Source: Peribacillus frigoritolerans (GTDB taxonomy: Bacteria; Bacillota; Bacilli; Bacillales; Bacillaceae). From it: a stretch of 64,000 nucleotides of DNA. Shown here one piece after another: positions 24,971-32,992 of this stretch. The stretch spans positions 558,001-622,000 of the forward strand of contig NZ_SMZY01000002.1 in the NCBI RefSeq assembly GCF_004358755.1, given 5' to 3'. Under the pieces are notes generated by a model. That model saw only the letters and a program-made list of their open reading frames with translations. It did not search any database and had not been told where the DNA came from. Positions within the stretch are counted from its first letter, which is position 1. Each line of letters opens with the position of its first letter. The position numbers and the translations under genes were made by a program.

Positions 24971-24993
24971 TAAGGTTTAAAAATAAATCATAC

Positions 24994-25022
24994 TTGACAA
25001 ATCGGAATAGTAAATATTAACA
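24994..25022 (+). promoter_or_regulatory. Promoter of the orphan ssuA-like gene with TCGGAATA motif
   Basis: TTGACA at 24994-24999 is followed by AATCGGAATAG and a weak -10 (TATTAA or TTAACA). The weak -10 fits a promoter under activator or repressor control. It diverges from the DUF2325 promoter. Confidence 0.55.
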
Positions 25023-25049
25023 TGAATATATCTTCATAATACATAAGCC

Positions 25050-25106
25050 GATCTGTCAACCGAAGGCCCTGTCTAACAGCATCTTTTTGCTATTAGATAG
25101 GGCCTT
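25050..25106 (+). promoter_or_regulatory. Leader stem-loop of the orphan ssuA-like gene
   Basis: AAGGCCCTGTCTAA (25063-25076) pairs with TTAGATAGGGCCTT (25093-25106) in a 14-bp stem, preceded by GATCTGTCAACCGA. The T tract after it is interrupted (TTTCCTGTTT), so it may be a leaky terminator or a regulatory stem. Confidence 0.55.
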
Positions 25107-25177
25107 TCCTGTTTCAGCGGAGAAAAGGAAGTGAAAATGGGTTTCTAAATATCAACTTAACTATTGGGGGGATAAAG

Positions 25178-26191
25178 ATGAAAGGAACTAATCGACTAAC
25201 AGGGCTTTTAATTTTCTTAATGGTGACAATTTTTCTAACAGGCTGCGGGTCTAAATCAGCTGGTTCAACAGAGAATAGTGAATCAAAGAATGAGGAGATC
25301 ACCGTCACGATTGGCATTCAGCAGAGTATCTGGCCTATTTTGCTCGCCAAACATAAAGGGTGGTTTGAGGAAGAATTTGAGAAGGCAGGCGCAAAAGTTA
25401 AATGGGCCGAATTTCAAAGCGGTCCCTCCTATTTTGAAGCTATCGCTTCAGGAAGGCTTGATTTTGGGAGAGTCGGCAACATTCCGGTCCTGTCCGGCCA
25501 GGGTGCTGATATCCCGTTTAAGGAAATCGCAGCAGCGAGCACCGGTGAAAAAGGGGATGCTATTCTTGTGCATAAAGACAGCCCTATTCAAAAACCAGAG
25601 GATTTAATAGGGAAAAAAGTAGCGGTTGCTAAGGGAAGCAGTGCATTTGGATTGCTTTACCGCTTCCTGGAAAATGAAAACATAGAACCATCTGAAATTG
25701 AAATCATTCAGCTTCAGCCTGATGAAGCGCAGGCTGCTTTTGAAACGCATAAAGTAGATGCATGGGCGATTTGGGAGCCTTATCAATCCATACAGACTGT
25801 AAAGAATGAAGCAAGAATTCTTTCAAACGGAGAAGCAATCGGCACTTTCAGCCCCGGTTTTCAAATCGTTCGGACTCAATTTGCCGAGGAACACCCTGAG
25901 CTTGTTGAACTTTACTTAAAAGTAACGGAGAAAGCAACGAGATGGCAAAATGAAAACAAGGAAGAAGCGATAGCGATTTATTCTGAACTTAAGAACACAG
26001 ATAAAGAAGTAATACAAAGAGTCCTTGAAAACTCTGTCCCTGCGAACACCCCTATTGATGAGAGCATCATGCATGAACAGCAAACTACTGCTGATCTTCT
26101 GCTTGAACTCGGAGGCCTGAAAAAAGAACTGGACGTTTCAGAAGTAGTGGATAATTCATTCATTGAGAAGGTTCTAAAGGAATATGAGTAA
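25178..26191 (+). CDS. ssuA: Sulfonate ABC transporter substrate-binding lipoprotein (SsuA type)
   Basis: 337 residues; lipobox LTGC with the cysteine at 23. The mature protein is an NMT1/SsuA-like fold: WFEEEFEKAGAKVKWAEFQSGP, EAIASGRLDFGRVGNIP, KKVAVAKGSSAFGLLY and DAWAIWEPY. It would capture aliphatic sulfonates outside the cell. It is alone on the plus strand, convergent with the ssu operon that encodes a second SsuA-like protein, and has no ATPase or permease of its own, so it probably shares SsuB and SsuC. Confidence 0.87.
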   Translation: MKGTNRLTGLLIFLMVTIFLTGCGSKSAGSTENSESKNEEITVTIGIQQSIWPILLAKHKGWFEEEFEKAGAKVKWAEFQSGPSYFEAIASGRLDFGRVGNIPVLSGQGADIPFKEIAAASTGEKGDAILVHKDSPIQKPEDLIGKKVAVAKGSSAFGLLYRFLENENIEPSEIEIIQLQPDEAQAAFETHKVDAWAIWEPYQSIQTVKNEARILSNGEAIGTFSPGFQIVRTQFAEEHPELVELYLKVTEKATRWQNENKEEAIAIYSELKNTDKEVIQRVLENSVPANTPIDESIMHEQQTTADLLLELGGLKKELDVSEVVDNSFIEKVLKEYE

Positions 26192-26237
26192 ACCAATCTA
26201 AAAAAATCAGCCTCTTTCATCATGAAAAGGAGGGTGT

Positions 26238-26639
26238 TTATCTGCTTTCTTCTATAATATTTGCTTCATGAAAACAGCTTATCAGATGCAAAATCTTTTC
26301 CGGAATGTCTTCTTTCTGCTCTGCAGGTGAAAACACAGGCAGCAGCAGCTTTCCTTCAAAGATCTCTGCCGGCAAAGCTTCAAGGATGGACTTCATCGCA
26401 TAACAAGAAGGCAGGCACTGTTTGGGAACAGCGAGAATAACAACTCTTGAGGAGATGATTCCATCTATTAATTGACGGAGTTTCGGATGACCGTACTGCG
26501 GGTTAAAAAGAATATCGGGGTGAAAATCACAAAGATAGATTGATTTTACCATAAAACCTTTTTCAGTGAAGCGGGTGGAAAATGGTTTCATTTTCCGTTC
26601 ACCTATTAATGGGCCAATAATAAATAATAGTTCCCTCAT
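26238..26639 (-). CDS. Degenerate SsuE-like (NADPH-dependent FMN reductase fold) protein
   Basis: 133 residues; ATG at 26639 with GGAGGT upstream. It aligns by eye with the full SsuE encoded at 32217: YLCDFHPDILFNPQYGHP against SVLDFDPEVLIHGKYDHP, then a run of VILAVPKQ against VIIVSPVYK. The flavin phosphate loop GSPSAESRSS of SsuE is replaced by GPLIGERKMK and the active SPVYKASYSG by VPKQCLPSCYA, so FMN binding is doubtful. It is the last gene of the sulfonate cluster, behind a terminator hairpin. Confidence 0.62.
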   Translation of the reverse strand: MRELLFIIGPLIGERKMKPFSTRFTEKGFMVKSIYLCDFHPDILFNPQYGHPKLRQLIDGIISSRVVILAVPKQCLPSCYAMKSILEALPAEIFEGKLLLPVFSPAEQKEDIPEKILHLISCFHEANIIEESR

Positions 26640-26661
26640 TGGTCTACCTCCATTTATGCAG

Positions 26662-26695
26662 AAAAAAGAGGATGCAGAACAGCATTCTCTTTTTC
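26662..26695 (-). terminator. Terminator between SsuA-like and SsuE-like genes
   Basis: On the minus strand AAAAGAGAATGC pairs with GCATCCTCTTTT with one mismatch, followed by TTTTTTC-type sequence. Confidence 0.7.
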
Positions 26696-26705
26696 TGGCA
26701 TTCAT

Positions 26706-27725
26706 TTATTTAAGGGCTTCTTCAATGAACCGATTATCTATGACTTCAGATGTATCTAGTTTTTTATTTATGCCGCCTGCTTCAAAAAGAAAATCTGCCT
26801 GATCCTGGTGCGCTTGTTTAAATTCGTCTGTTGCTGGCGATAAAATAGGGGTTGAATTTTTGAGCACAGTTGAAATGATGTCAACTTCGACTCCCTCTGA
26901 ATCAGCTATTTCCCGCGCTGCTTCATCCAGATTACCAGTAAAGTGCTTCCTGACTTCTTCATATGTTTTCAAAAAGAGAACGGTCAGTTCCGGGTGCTCA
27001 TCTGTAAAATCTGTACGGGCAATCAGAAAACCAGGTGCGTTAATATTTAAGTCTTCACCGCTGACAAGGACCTCCGCCCCCGTTTGAAATACGGCTGTTG
27101 TCACGTACGGTTCCCATGTTGACCATGCATCAATGGAGCCATTATCAAGAGCGGGCCGTGCTTCATCCGGCTGCAGCTGAACGAGTTTGATGTCTTCATC
27201 TTTTATTCCTGCCCGCTCAAGCGCCATGTATAAGAAATTATAAGCACTGCTTCCTTTTGCTACTGCAATCTTCTTCCCTTTTAAATCCTTTAGGTCTTTG
27301 ATTGGACTTCCTTTTGGAACAACGATTGAGTTTCCTTTTTTGCCGTCTGTAGTTACCGCAATCGCTTTAAAATCAACGCCTCCTGATTGTCCTGCAATCA
27401 GAGGTGTTCCGCCAGTTGCCCCAAAATCCAGTCTTCCTGAAGCAAGAGCTTCAAAATGAGGCGGACCGCTTGCAAATTCATGCCACTCTACTGTTGCTCC
27501 TGCTTTTTCAAAAGCCTTCTCAAACGACTTTTTATTCCGTGCATAAGGCAAAATCCCCGTACTTCCCTGAACACCAATGTGCACCACTGTTTTTTTGCCT
27601 GAAGAATTGACTTTTTCTTCTTCAGCAGAGCCGGTTTCTGAGCCGCACCCTGTAAGAAAAAGCTGAATGATCATTAGTAAACTTAATAAAACTCCCCATT
27701 TTCCAAGGCTGGCTGCAGATTTCAT
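26706..27725 (-). CDS. Sulfonate/taurine-type ABC substrate-binding lipoprotein (SsuA-like)
   Basis: 339 residues; lipobox LTGC (cysteine at 27). It parallels the orphan SsuA protein: FEKAGATVEWHEFASGPPHFEALASGRLDFGATGGTP, KKIAVAKGSSAYNFLY and DAWSTWEPYV, but is clearly diverged. It lies in the ssu operon directly after the monooxygenase gene, so it is the dedicated receptor for the encoded permease, with a ligand perhaps different from that of the orphan. Confidence 0.87.
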   Translation of the reverse strand: MKSAASLGKWGVLLSLLMIIQLFLTGCGSETGSAEEEKVNSSGKKTVVHIGVQGSTGILPYARNKKSFEKAFEKAGATVEWHEFASGPPHFEALASGRLDFGATGGTPLIAGQSGGVDFKAIAVTTDGKKGNSIVVPKGSPIKDLKDLKGKKIAVAKGSSAYNFLYMALERAGIKDEDIKLVQLQPDEARPALDNGSIDAWSTWEPYVTTAVFQTGAEVLVSGEDLNINAPGFLIARTDFTDEHPELTVLFLKTYEEVRKHFTGNLDEAAREIADSEGVEVDIISTVLKNSTPILSPATDEFKQAHQDQADFLFEAGGINKKLDTSEVIDNRFIEEALK

Positions 27726-27751
27726 TAAACATGCTCCTCTCTGATAAACGA

Positions 27752-29095
27752 TTAATAGTTTTGTATTTTTTCATCACTCTTCGAAAACGAAAGTCCCAGA
27801 TTCCCCCGCAATGTATCACTCTCATAGTCCGTCCTGAAAAGGCCTCTTCGCTGAAGCTCCGGCACTACGAGCTGGATAAAATCATCAAAACCTTCACTCA
27901 TAAGCTGAGGCATGATGTTAAAACCATCTGCTGCACCATTTTTAAACCACAATTCCAGCTCATCTGCGACCTGCACAGCTGTTCCGGCTATCGTGAAATG
28001 ACCGCGGCCTCCTGCCAGACGAAGGAGCAGTTCTCTAAGTGATAGGTGCTCTTTTTCTGCTAAACTCACAATCAGCTGTGTCCTGCTTTTATGGCCCTGT
28101 ATATTGCTGATGTCAGGAAGCTTTGGCAGCGGTTCATCAAGCGGATAGCCAGTTAAATCAATGCCAATTCGGTTTGAAAGCTGGATCAGGCTGTACTCCG
28201 TATTCGTTAATTCATGCAGCATGGCTTCCTTTTCTTTTGCTTCCGCTTCTGTTTTGCCGATAATCGGGCAAATCCCTGGAAGAATAATCGTTTCATTTTG
28301 CGAGCGGCCATATTCAAGAGCCTTTGCTTTTAAAGCTTGATAAAATCCTTTAGCTTCTGTCAGCGACTGCTGAGCGGTAAAAATGGCTTCAGCATATTGT
28401 GCGGCAAAATCAATTCCGGTCTTTGAGGAGCCAGCCTGGACGATAACAGGATGACCTTGAGGAGAACGTGAACTGTTCAAAGGACCTTTTACCGAAAAGT
28501 AATTGCTTTTGTGATGAATTTCATGCACTTTATCGTTATCAGCATAAATGCCTGAAGCTTTATCTTTTACAAGTGCTCCCTCTTCCCAGCTGTCCCAAAG
28601 CTTGATGGCTACTTCTATAAATTCTTTAGCCCGACTGTATCTTTCTGCATGAGGAGGAATACGTTCAATATTGAAATTGAGCGCCTCCTCATCTGTTCCT
28701 GAAGTAATGACATTCCATCCGGCTCTTCCTTTGCTGATATGGTCAAGAGATGAAAACCTTCTTGCCACGTTAAATGGTTCATTAAAAGAGGTGGATACGG
28801 TGGCAATCAGGCCGATTTTCTCTGTTACTGCCGCAAGAGCTGATAAGAGAGTTAGAGGTTCTATTCCTCCGCCACCAAGCTCCCCGTATTTAACCGCTTG
28901 TTTAGAAACAGAATACCTGTCTGCCAGAAAAATAGAATCAAGCTTTGCTGCTTCTGCCTTTTGAACAATCTCACGATAATAGTTGATATCATGGATCCGT
29001 CCTATATCAGAGGATGGATGCCTCCATGCTGCCTCATGATGCCCCATGCTTGTCAGAAACAAATTCAAATGCATCCCCTTTTTCAGCTCCGCCAT
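27752..29095 (-). CDS. NtaA/SnaA/DszA-family flavin-dependent monooxygenase
   Basis: 447 residues of the larger LLM class. HLNLFLTSMGHHEAAWR, AEAAKLDSIFLADRY, RAGWNVITSG and GHPVIVQAGSSKTG are family hallmarks (nitrilotriacetate, pristinamycin and dibenzothiophene sulfone monooxygenases). Placed between ssuC and an SsuA-like gene, it probably cleaves a C-S or C-N bond of an organosulfur compound with FMNH2 from SsuE. The exact substrate is unknown. Confidence 0.88.
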   Translation of the reverse strand: MAELKKGMHLNLFLTSMGHHEAAWRHPSSDIGRIHDINYYREIVQKAEAAKLDSIFLADRYSVSKQAVKYGELGGGGIEPLTLLSALAAVTEKIGLIATVSTSFNEPFNVARRFSSLDHISKGRAGWNVITSGTDEEALNFNIERIPPHAERYSRAKEFIEVAIKLWDSWEEGALVKDKASGIYADNDKVHEIHHKSNYFSVKGPLNSSRSPQGHPVIVQAGSSKTGIDFAAQYAEAIFTAQQSLTEAKGFYQALKAKALEYGRSQNETIILPGICPIIGKTEAEAKEKEAMLHELTNTEYSLIQLSNRIGIDLTGYPLDEPLPKLPDISNIQGHKSRTQLIVSLAEKEHLSLRELLLRLAGGRGHFTIAGTAVQVADELELWFKNGAADGFNIMPQLMSEGFDDFIQLVVPELQRRGLFRTDYESDTLRGNLGLSFSKSDEKIQNY

Positions 29096-29113
29096 TATAA
29101 TCCTCCTTAAATA

Positions 29114-29959
29114 TTAACCTTTATAGCTGTCCCGCCATTTAAGCAGTCTTCTCTCGAAAAAACGTACAAATGAATCTGAAGCCTTTCCAAAAACAGCAAA
29201 AATGATAATTCCCACGAAAACGACAGTTGTTTGAGAAAATTGTCTGGCATCTGTAATCAGATAGCCGATTCCTTCACTCGATCCCATTAGCTCAGCAGCT
29301 ACCAAGGCAAGCCAGGCTGCACCGAGAGCTAGACGCAAGCCAAGCAGAATATTAGGAAGGGCTGAAGGCAGCACCAAATTTTTAATTTGCTTCCACCTGC
29401 TGAACTCAAGCACCTTGGCTACTTCAAACATTTTTGTATCTACACTCCTGATGCCAAGAAAGGTATTTACATAAAGAGGGAAAAAAGCCCCCTTGGCAAT
29501 TAAAAGCAGCTTGGAAACCTCCCCGAACCCAAACCACAAAATAAACAGAGGAATCACAGCAAGTGTCGGAATGGTGCGCAGCATCTGCATGGTCGGGTCA
29601 ATTATCTGTTCTGTTTTACTAGAAAAGCCAACAAGAAGACCTGCAAGAAGACCTAGTGTACCTCCAATCAGAAATCCCCCCAAAGCACGGAGTAAGCTGA
29701 CCTGAAAATGATAAAGCAGATTGCCTGTTAACAGCAGATCGGTAAATGACACAAAAATGTCCGTAGGCCTCGGAAGCAGGGTCTGAGAAATGATGCCAAG
29801 ATAACCTGCTAGCTCCCAAATGGCAAGAACGGCAGCAGGAAACAATAACCCTCTCACAAAGGCTCCGGCTTGAGCCTTTCTCTTCCCTTGTTTTGTTATG
29901 CTGTTTTTTTGGCTCTGTTTGACGGCCGGTGCGAAAATCCATAAAGCTTTTTGACTCAT
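29114..29959 (-). CDS. ssuC: Sulfonate ABC transporter permease SsuC
   Basis: 281 residues. ATG at 29959 follows GGAGGTGAAAAGGA and was preferred to a longer reading. About six membrane segments, with LLPRPTDIFVSF and the EAA-like loop VAKVLEFSRWKQIKNLVLPSALP of the SsuC/TauC family. It forms the membrane channel of the sulfonate importer with SsuB. Confidence 0.9.
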   Translation of the reverse strand: MSQKALWIFAPAVKQSQKNSITKQGKRKAQAGAFVRGLLFPAAVLAIWELAGYLGIISQTLLPRPTDIFVSFTDLLLTGNLLYHFQVSLLRALGGFLIGGTLGLLAGLLVGFSSKTEQIIDPTMQMLRTIPTLAVIPLFILWFGFGEVSKLLLIAKGAFFPLYVNTFLGIRSVDTKMFEVAKVLEFSRWKQIKNLVLPSALPNILLGLRLALGAAWLALVAAELMGSSEGIGYLITDARQFSQTTVVFVGIIIFAVFGKASDSFVRFFERRLLKWRDSYKG

Positions 29960-29975
29960 TTCCTTTTCACCTCCA

Positions 29976-30746
29976 CTAGATACCTGCGCTGTCCACAAGC
30001 TCAAGCTCTTCCGATTTTTCAAACTCATTCAATATCAGCTGCCGGTATTCCTGAAAGGATCGGCTTGTTTTTTTCCTTGGATGCGGGAGATCAATCCTAA
30101 CGATTTTTCGTATGGAACCCGGTCTGGCATTCATGATGACGACCCTGTCCCCGAGGTAGATTGCTTCATCAATATCGTGTGTGACGAAGAGCATCGTAGT
30201 CCGGTTCTTTTGCCAAATATCAAGAAGAACCTCCTGCATATGAGATCGTGTAAAAGCATCAAGCGCTCCAAAGGGCTCATCGAGCAGAAGCACTTTTGGA
30301 TTTCGAAGCAGGGCCCTTGCAATCGCAGCACGCTGCGCCATTCCGCCTGAGAGCTCCTTAGGGTAGGCCTTTTCAAATCCATCCAGCTTTACTAGCTGTA
30401 TCAAATCCTTAACTTTTTTCCACGTCTCTCTTTCATGCAGCGAGTAATTCGCTGCTATGTTTTTCTCAACCGTATACCACGGAAAAAGTCTCGGTTCCTG
30501 AAAGATAAATCCTTTGTCAATGCTCGGTCCTTTTACTTCTTCATCCTCAATCTGAACACTGCCGGACAAATCAGTATCAAGTCCCGCAATTATTTTCAGC
30601 AAAGTGCTTTTCCCGCATCCGCTTGGACCGATGATCGTAATAAATTCACCGTCTTTTACCGAAAGCTGGATATCTTTCAGCGCATGAGTCTGTCCTTTTT
30701 CAGTTTCAAACCGTTTATTTAAGTCATGAATTTTAAGTAATGCCAT
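29976..30746 (-). CDS. ssuB: Sulfonate ABC transporter ATP-binding protein SsuB
   Basis: 256 residues: Walker [10 protein letters not shown], signature [12 protein letters not shown], Walker [22 protein letters not shown] switch. It is of the SsuB/TauB type and precedes ssuC by 16 bp. It drives uptake of sulfonates. Confidence 0.92.
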   Translation of the reverse strand: MALLKIHDLNKRFETEKGQTHALKDIQLSVKDGEFITIIGPSGCGKSTLLKIIAGLDTDLSGSVQIEDEEVKGPSIDKGFIFQEPRLFPWYTVEKNIAANYSLHERETWKKVKDLIQLVKLDGFEKAYPKELSGGMAQRAAIARALLRNPKVLLLDEPFGALDAFTRSHMQEVLLDIWQKNRTTMLFVTHDIDEAIYLGDRVVIMNARPGSIRKIVRIDLPHPRKKTSRSFQEYRQLILNEFEKSEELELVDSAGI

Positions 30747-30761
30747 AGCGGTCTCCTTTCT

Positions 30762-31928
30762 TTACGCTTTTACTTTCAGCTTTGCTTTGACAAGCGGCAA
30801 AAGCAGCTCACCAGTTATCTCTGCTTCCTCAAGGTTGGGGTACCCGGATAAAATAAAGGAAGAAATGCCGAGATCAGCATATTCCAGAATGCGGTCAGAC
30901 ACTTGATCAGGGGTACCGACAAGCAGCATTGAGCCACCGCCCCTGACACTAGAAAGACCGGTCCATAAATTTGGCCCTGCAAAATAATCCTGATCAACTG
31001 ACTGCGCTCTCAGCAGATTCTGTCTCTTCTGATTGGTTGCATCTGTGCGTGTGAAACGCTGATTGGATTGATCAATTGCACGCTGGTCCACTTTGCTGAT
31101 GATTTCCCATGCAGCACGGTACGCTTCCTCCTCCGTTTCTCTTACAAGAACCTGTGCTCTCAGTCCATAACGGAGACTGCGATTCAGCCCTTTTTCTTCA
31201 TTCACCTTTTTTACCAGACGCTCTGCCTCATTAATTTGCTCCCTGATCCAATCGAGCGGTTCGGTCCACATAAGGTAAACATCAGCTGTTTCAGCAGCAG
31301 TGCGTTTTCCCGCAGGCGAGCTGCCTCCAAAATAAATAGGGGGATACGGTTTCTGAATAGGTGAAGGCTGACTTGCTCCATTTTCAATCGCATAATACTC
31401 TCCCTTGAAAAAAAGTCCTCTGTCGCTGCTTTTGGCATGCGCTGCTAAAAATTCATTTCCTTCTCCAGCTATTTGGTTTTCCCAAAGTCCTTTTATGACC
31501 TGCAAAAATTCAAGAGTTCTGTCATAGCGTTTGTCATGATGATTTGCCAAAGGGTCTCCTGTTGCCTTTAAATCATCGGGAGAGCCCCCTGTTACAATGT
31601 TGATTAAAGCTCTTCCCTTTGATAAAACGTCCAAAGTTGCCGCCATCCTTGCTGCAAGCACCGGCTCAATTAATCCCGGACGCATCGCTACTAAAGGTTT
31701 TAGAATTCTGGTATGGGAGGCAATCATGGATCCGACAATCCAGGCATCAAGGCAAGATCCTCCCGTTGGAATCAGCGCAAATGTAAAACCTGCCATTTCT
31801 GCTGTCTTCGCAACCTCAATCATGTACTCTGCCGTTGATTCTCTCTCAGGCTTCACTCCAATGTAGTTTCCGTCGCCAGTTGTAGGTATGAACCATCCAA
31901 ATTCAATTTCCTTTCTTGTTTCACTCAA
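30762..31928 (-). CDS. ssuD: FMNH2-dependent alkanesulfonate monooxygenase SsuD
   Basis: 388 residues from a TTG start at 31928. FGWFIPTTGDGNYIG, FTFALIPTGGSC, RALINIVTGGSPDDL and GGSMLLVGTPDQV are SsuD hallmarks. The enzyme oxidises alkanesulfonates to an aldehyde and sulfite with FMNH2 supplied by SsuE. An intrinsic terminator lies 39 bp upstream inside the operon, so expression may depend on read-through. Confidence 0.92.
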   Translation of the reverse strand: MSETRKEIEFGWFIPTTGDGNYIGVKPERESTAEYMIEVAKTAEMAGFTFALIPTGGSCLDAWIVGSMIASHTRILKPLVAMRPGLIEPVLAARMAATLDVLSKGRALINIVTGGSPDDLKATGDPLANHHDKRYDRTLEFLQVIKGLWENQIAGEGNEFLAAHAKSSDRGLFFKGEYYAIENGASQPSPIQKPYPPIYFGGSSPAGKRTAAETADVYLMWTEPLDWIREQINEAERLVKKVNEEKGLNRSLRYGLRAQVLVRETEEEAYRAAWEIISKVDQRAIDQSNQRFTRTDATNQKRQNLLRAQSVDQDYFAGPNLWTGLSSVRGGGSMLLVGTPDQVSDRILEYADLGISSFILSGYPNLEEAEITGELLLPLVKAKLKVKA

Positions 31929-31966
31929 AACTCATCCATCCCTTCCATTCTTTATTCCATTAAAAA

Positions 31967-31998
31967 AAGACACGTTCTATAAATAGAATTCGTGTCTT
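31967..31998 (-). terminator. Intra-operon terminator ahead of ssuD
   Basis: AAGACACG and CGTGTCTT form the outer stem and TTCTAT/ATAGAA an inner one; on the minus strand TTTTTTT follows. A small hairpin CCGG-TCAT-CCGG (32001-32012) precedes it directly. No promoter fits in the 38 bp before ssuD. Confidence 0.82.
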
Positions 31999-32031
31999 CT
32001 CCGGATGACCGGTCGAATGACTGTCAGGCAC

Positions 32032-32193
32032 TTATGAATGTTTAACAGGTTTTGGGTTAACAAACCTGTTTTTTTCCGTACTGTCCAGCTGCGTAATTTC
32101 CCCCTCGTGTATAGTAATGAGCACAGAGCCGTAATTGATTTTTTTCAGAGCGGTTAAAATTTGCTGAACCTTTGACTCGTTTAAATTTGCCAT
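32032..32193 (-). CDS. yezD: YezD-family (DUF2292) small protein
   Basis: 53 residues, ATG at 32193 with GGGAGG 9 nt upstream: MANLNESKVQQILTALKKIN, YGSVLITIHEGEITQLDSTEK and a short tail. This is the DUF2292 pattern of YezD, a small protein of unknown function often found beside sulfur assimilation genes. It sits between ssuE and the intra-operon terminator before ssuD. It is in a different frame from a longer but meaningless open frame here. Confidence 0.85.
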   Translation of the reverse strand: MANLNESKVQQILTALKKINYGSVLITIHEGEITQLDSTEKNRFVNPKPVKHS

Positions 32194-32216
32194 CCGCTTT
32201 TTCCTCCCTGTTCCGA

Positions 32217-32771
32217 TTAATTCGATTTGGCAGCACTCCGTAAATTCGAAGCAATTTCTAAAAGCTGATTAAATTGCAAGGTTACTCTCGACTGAACCTC
32301 AAGCTCATTAATTGGATTTTCAAAATCGGCCTTATCCACATATTTATCTAATAAATAGACTCCCTTCAATATGGTCTGTGCACCTAAAGCAGCAAGCAGA
32401 GGCTTCAATGAATAGTCAATCGCCAGTAAATGCGCTCCGCTTCCTCCTACCATCAACGGAAAAACAGGTTTATTCTTCAAAATATCCTGCGGAAGAAGAT
32501 CAAGCAGGGTTTTTAAAGCGCCCGAATAAGAAGCTTTATAAACAGGCGACACGATAATCACACCATTTGCTCCTTTCAGTTTATCTGTAAACTCCAAAAT
32601 GGACGGATGATCGTACTTGCCGTGAATCAAAACTTCAGGGTCAAAATCAAGAACGGAAACTTCTTCAACTTGAACTCCCTTATTCTCAGCTTCCCTCTGC
32701 AAATAGCTTGTTAGAGTAGAAGATCTTGATTCTGCCGATGGACTACCAGAAATGGCAACGAGATAACTCAT
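32217..32771 (-). CDS. ssuE: NADPH-dependent FMN reductase SsuE
   Basis: 184 residues, ATG at 32771 behind AAAGGG. SGSPSAESRSS is the flavin phosphate loop, SPVYKASYSGALKTLLDLLP the flavin-binding segment and PLMVGGSGAHLLAIDYSLKPLL the conserved end. It reduces FMN for SsuD and probably for the NtaA-type enzyme. First gene of the operon, behind a promoter at 32886-32913 and a leader stem-loop. Confidence 0.92.
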   Translation of the reverse strand: MSYLVAISGSPSAESRSSTLTSYLQREAENKGVQVEEVSVLDFDPEVLIHGKYDHPSILEFTDKLKGANGVIIVSPVYKASYSGALKTLLDLLPQDILKNKPVFPLMVGGSGAHLLAIDYSLKPLLAALGAQTILKGVYLLDKYVDKADFENPINELEVQSRVTLQFNQLLEIASNLRSAAKSN

Positions 32772-32799
32772 GTTTAAACACCCTTTCCCTGATATGCAT

Positions 32800-32851
32800 A
32801 AAAGCCCCAATTCTCGCTGTAAAGCGAGACCTGGAGCCTTCGGTTTTCCGA
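32800..32851 (-). promoter_or_regulatory. Leader stem-loops of the ssuE operon
   Basis: On the minus strand a small hairpin TCGG-AAAA-CCGA (32840-32851) is followed by a long stem with AAGGCTCCAG and TTGGGGCTTTT arms and TCTCGCT/AGCGAGA on top (32800-32840). The following T tract is short (TTTTAT), so it could be an attenuator. Confidence 0.55.
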
Positions 32852-32885
32852 TTAGCAAATCATTTATTTTTTTAATTGTCTGTAT

Positions 32886-32913
32886 TTTATAATACATTAA
32901 TCCGATAAGTCAA
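32886..32913 (-). promoter_or_regulatory. Promoter of the ssuE operon with TCGGATTA motif
   Basis: On the minus strand TTGACT (32908-32913) and TATAAA (32886-32891) lie 16 bp apart. The spacer holds TATCGGATTAATG, similar to the motifs at the DUF2325 and orphan ssuA promoters. Confidence 0.65.
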
Positions 32914-32950
32914 CTAGGTTTTTATATTTTTTTATAAATTTATCCAATAA

Positions 32951-32992
32951 TAAATCCGGTTCCTCTTCACTAAGAAGCAGAACCGGATTTTA
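32951..32992 (-). terminator. Strong terminator of the peptidoglycan-binding protein gene
   Basis: AAATCCGGTTC and GAACCGGATTT form the stem, followed on the minus strand by ATTATTATT-like sequence. Confidence 0.82.

Noticed and set aside
25045-25112. SAM, T-box or other known riboswitch in the orphan ssuA leader
   Set aside because: None of the conserved S-box or T-box core sequences is present; only a simple stem-loop is seen.
32057-32254. 65-codon minus-strand ORF between ssuE and ssuD
   Set aside because: Wrong frame; the YezD-family protein at 32032-32193 explains the same DNA with a proper ribosome binding site.
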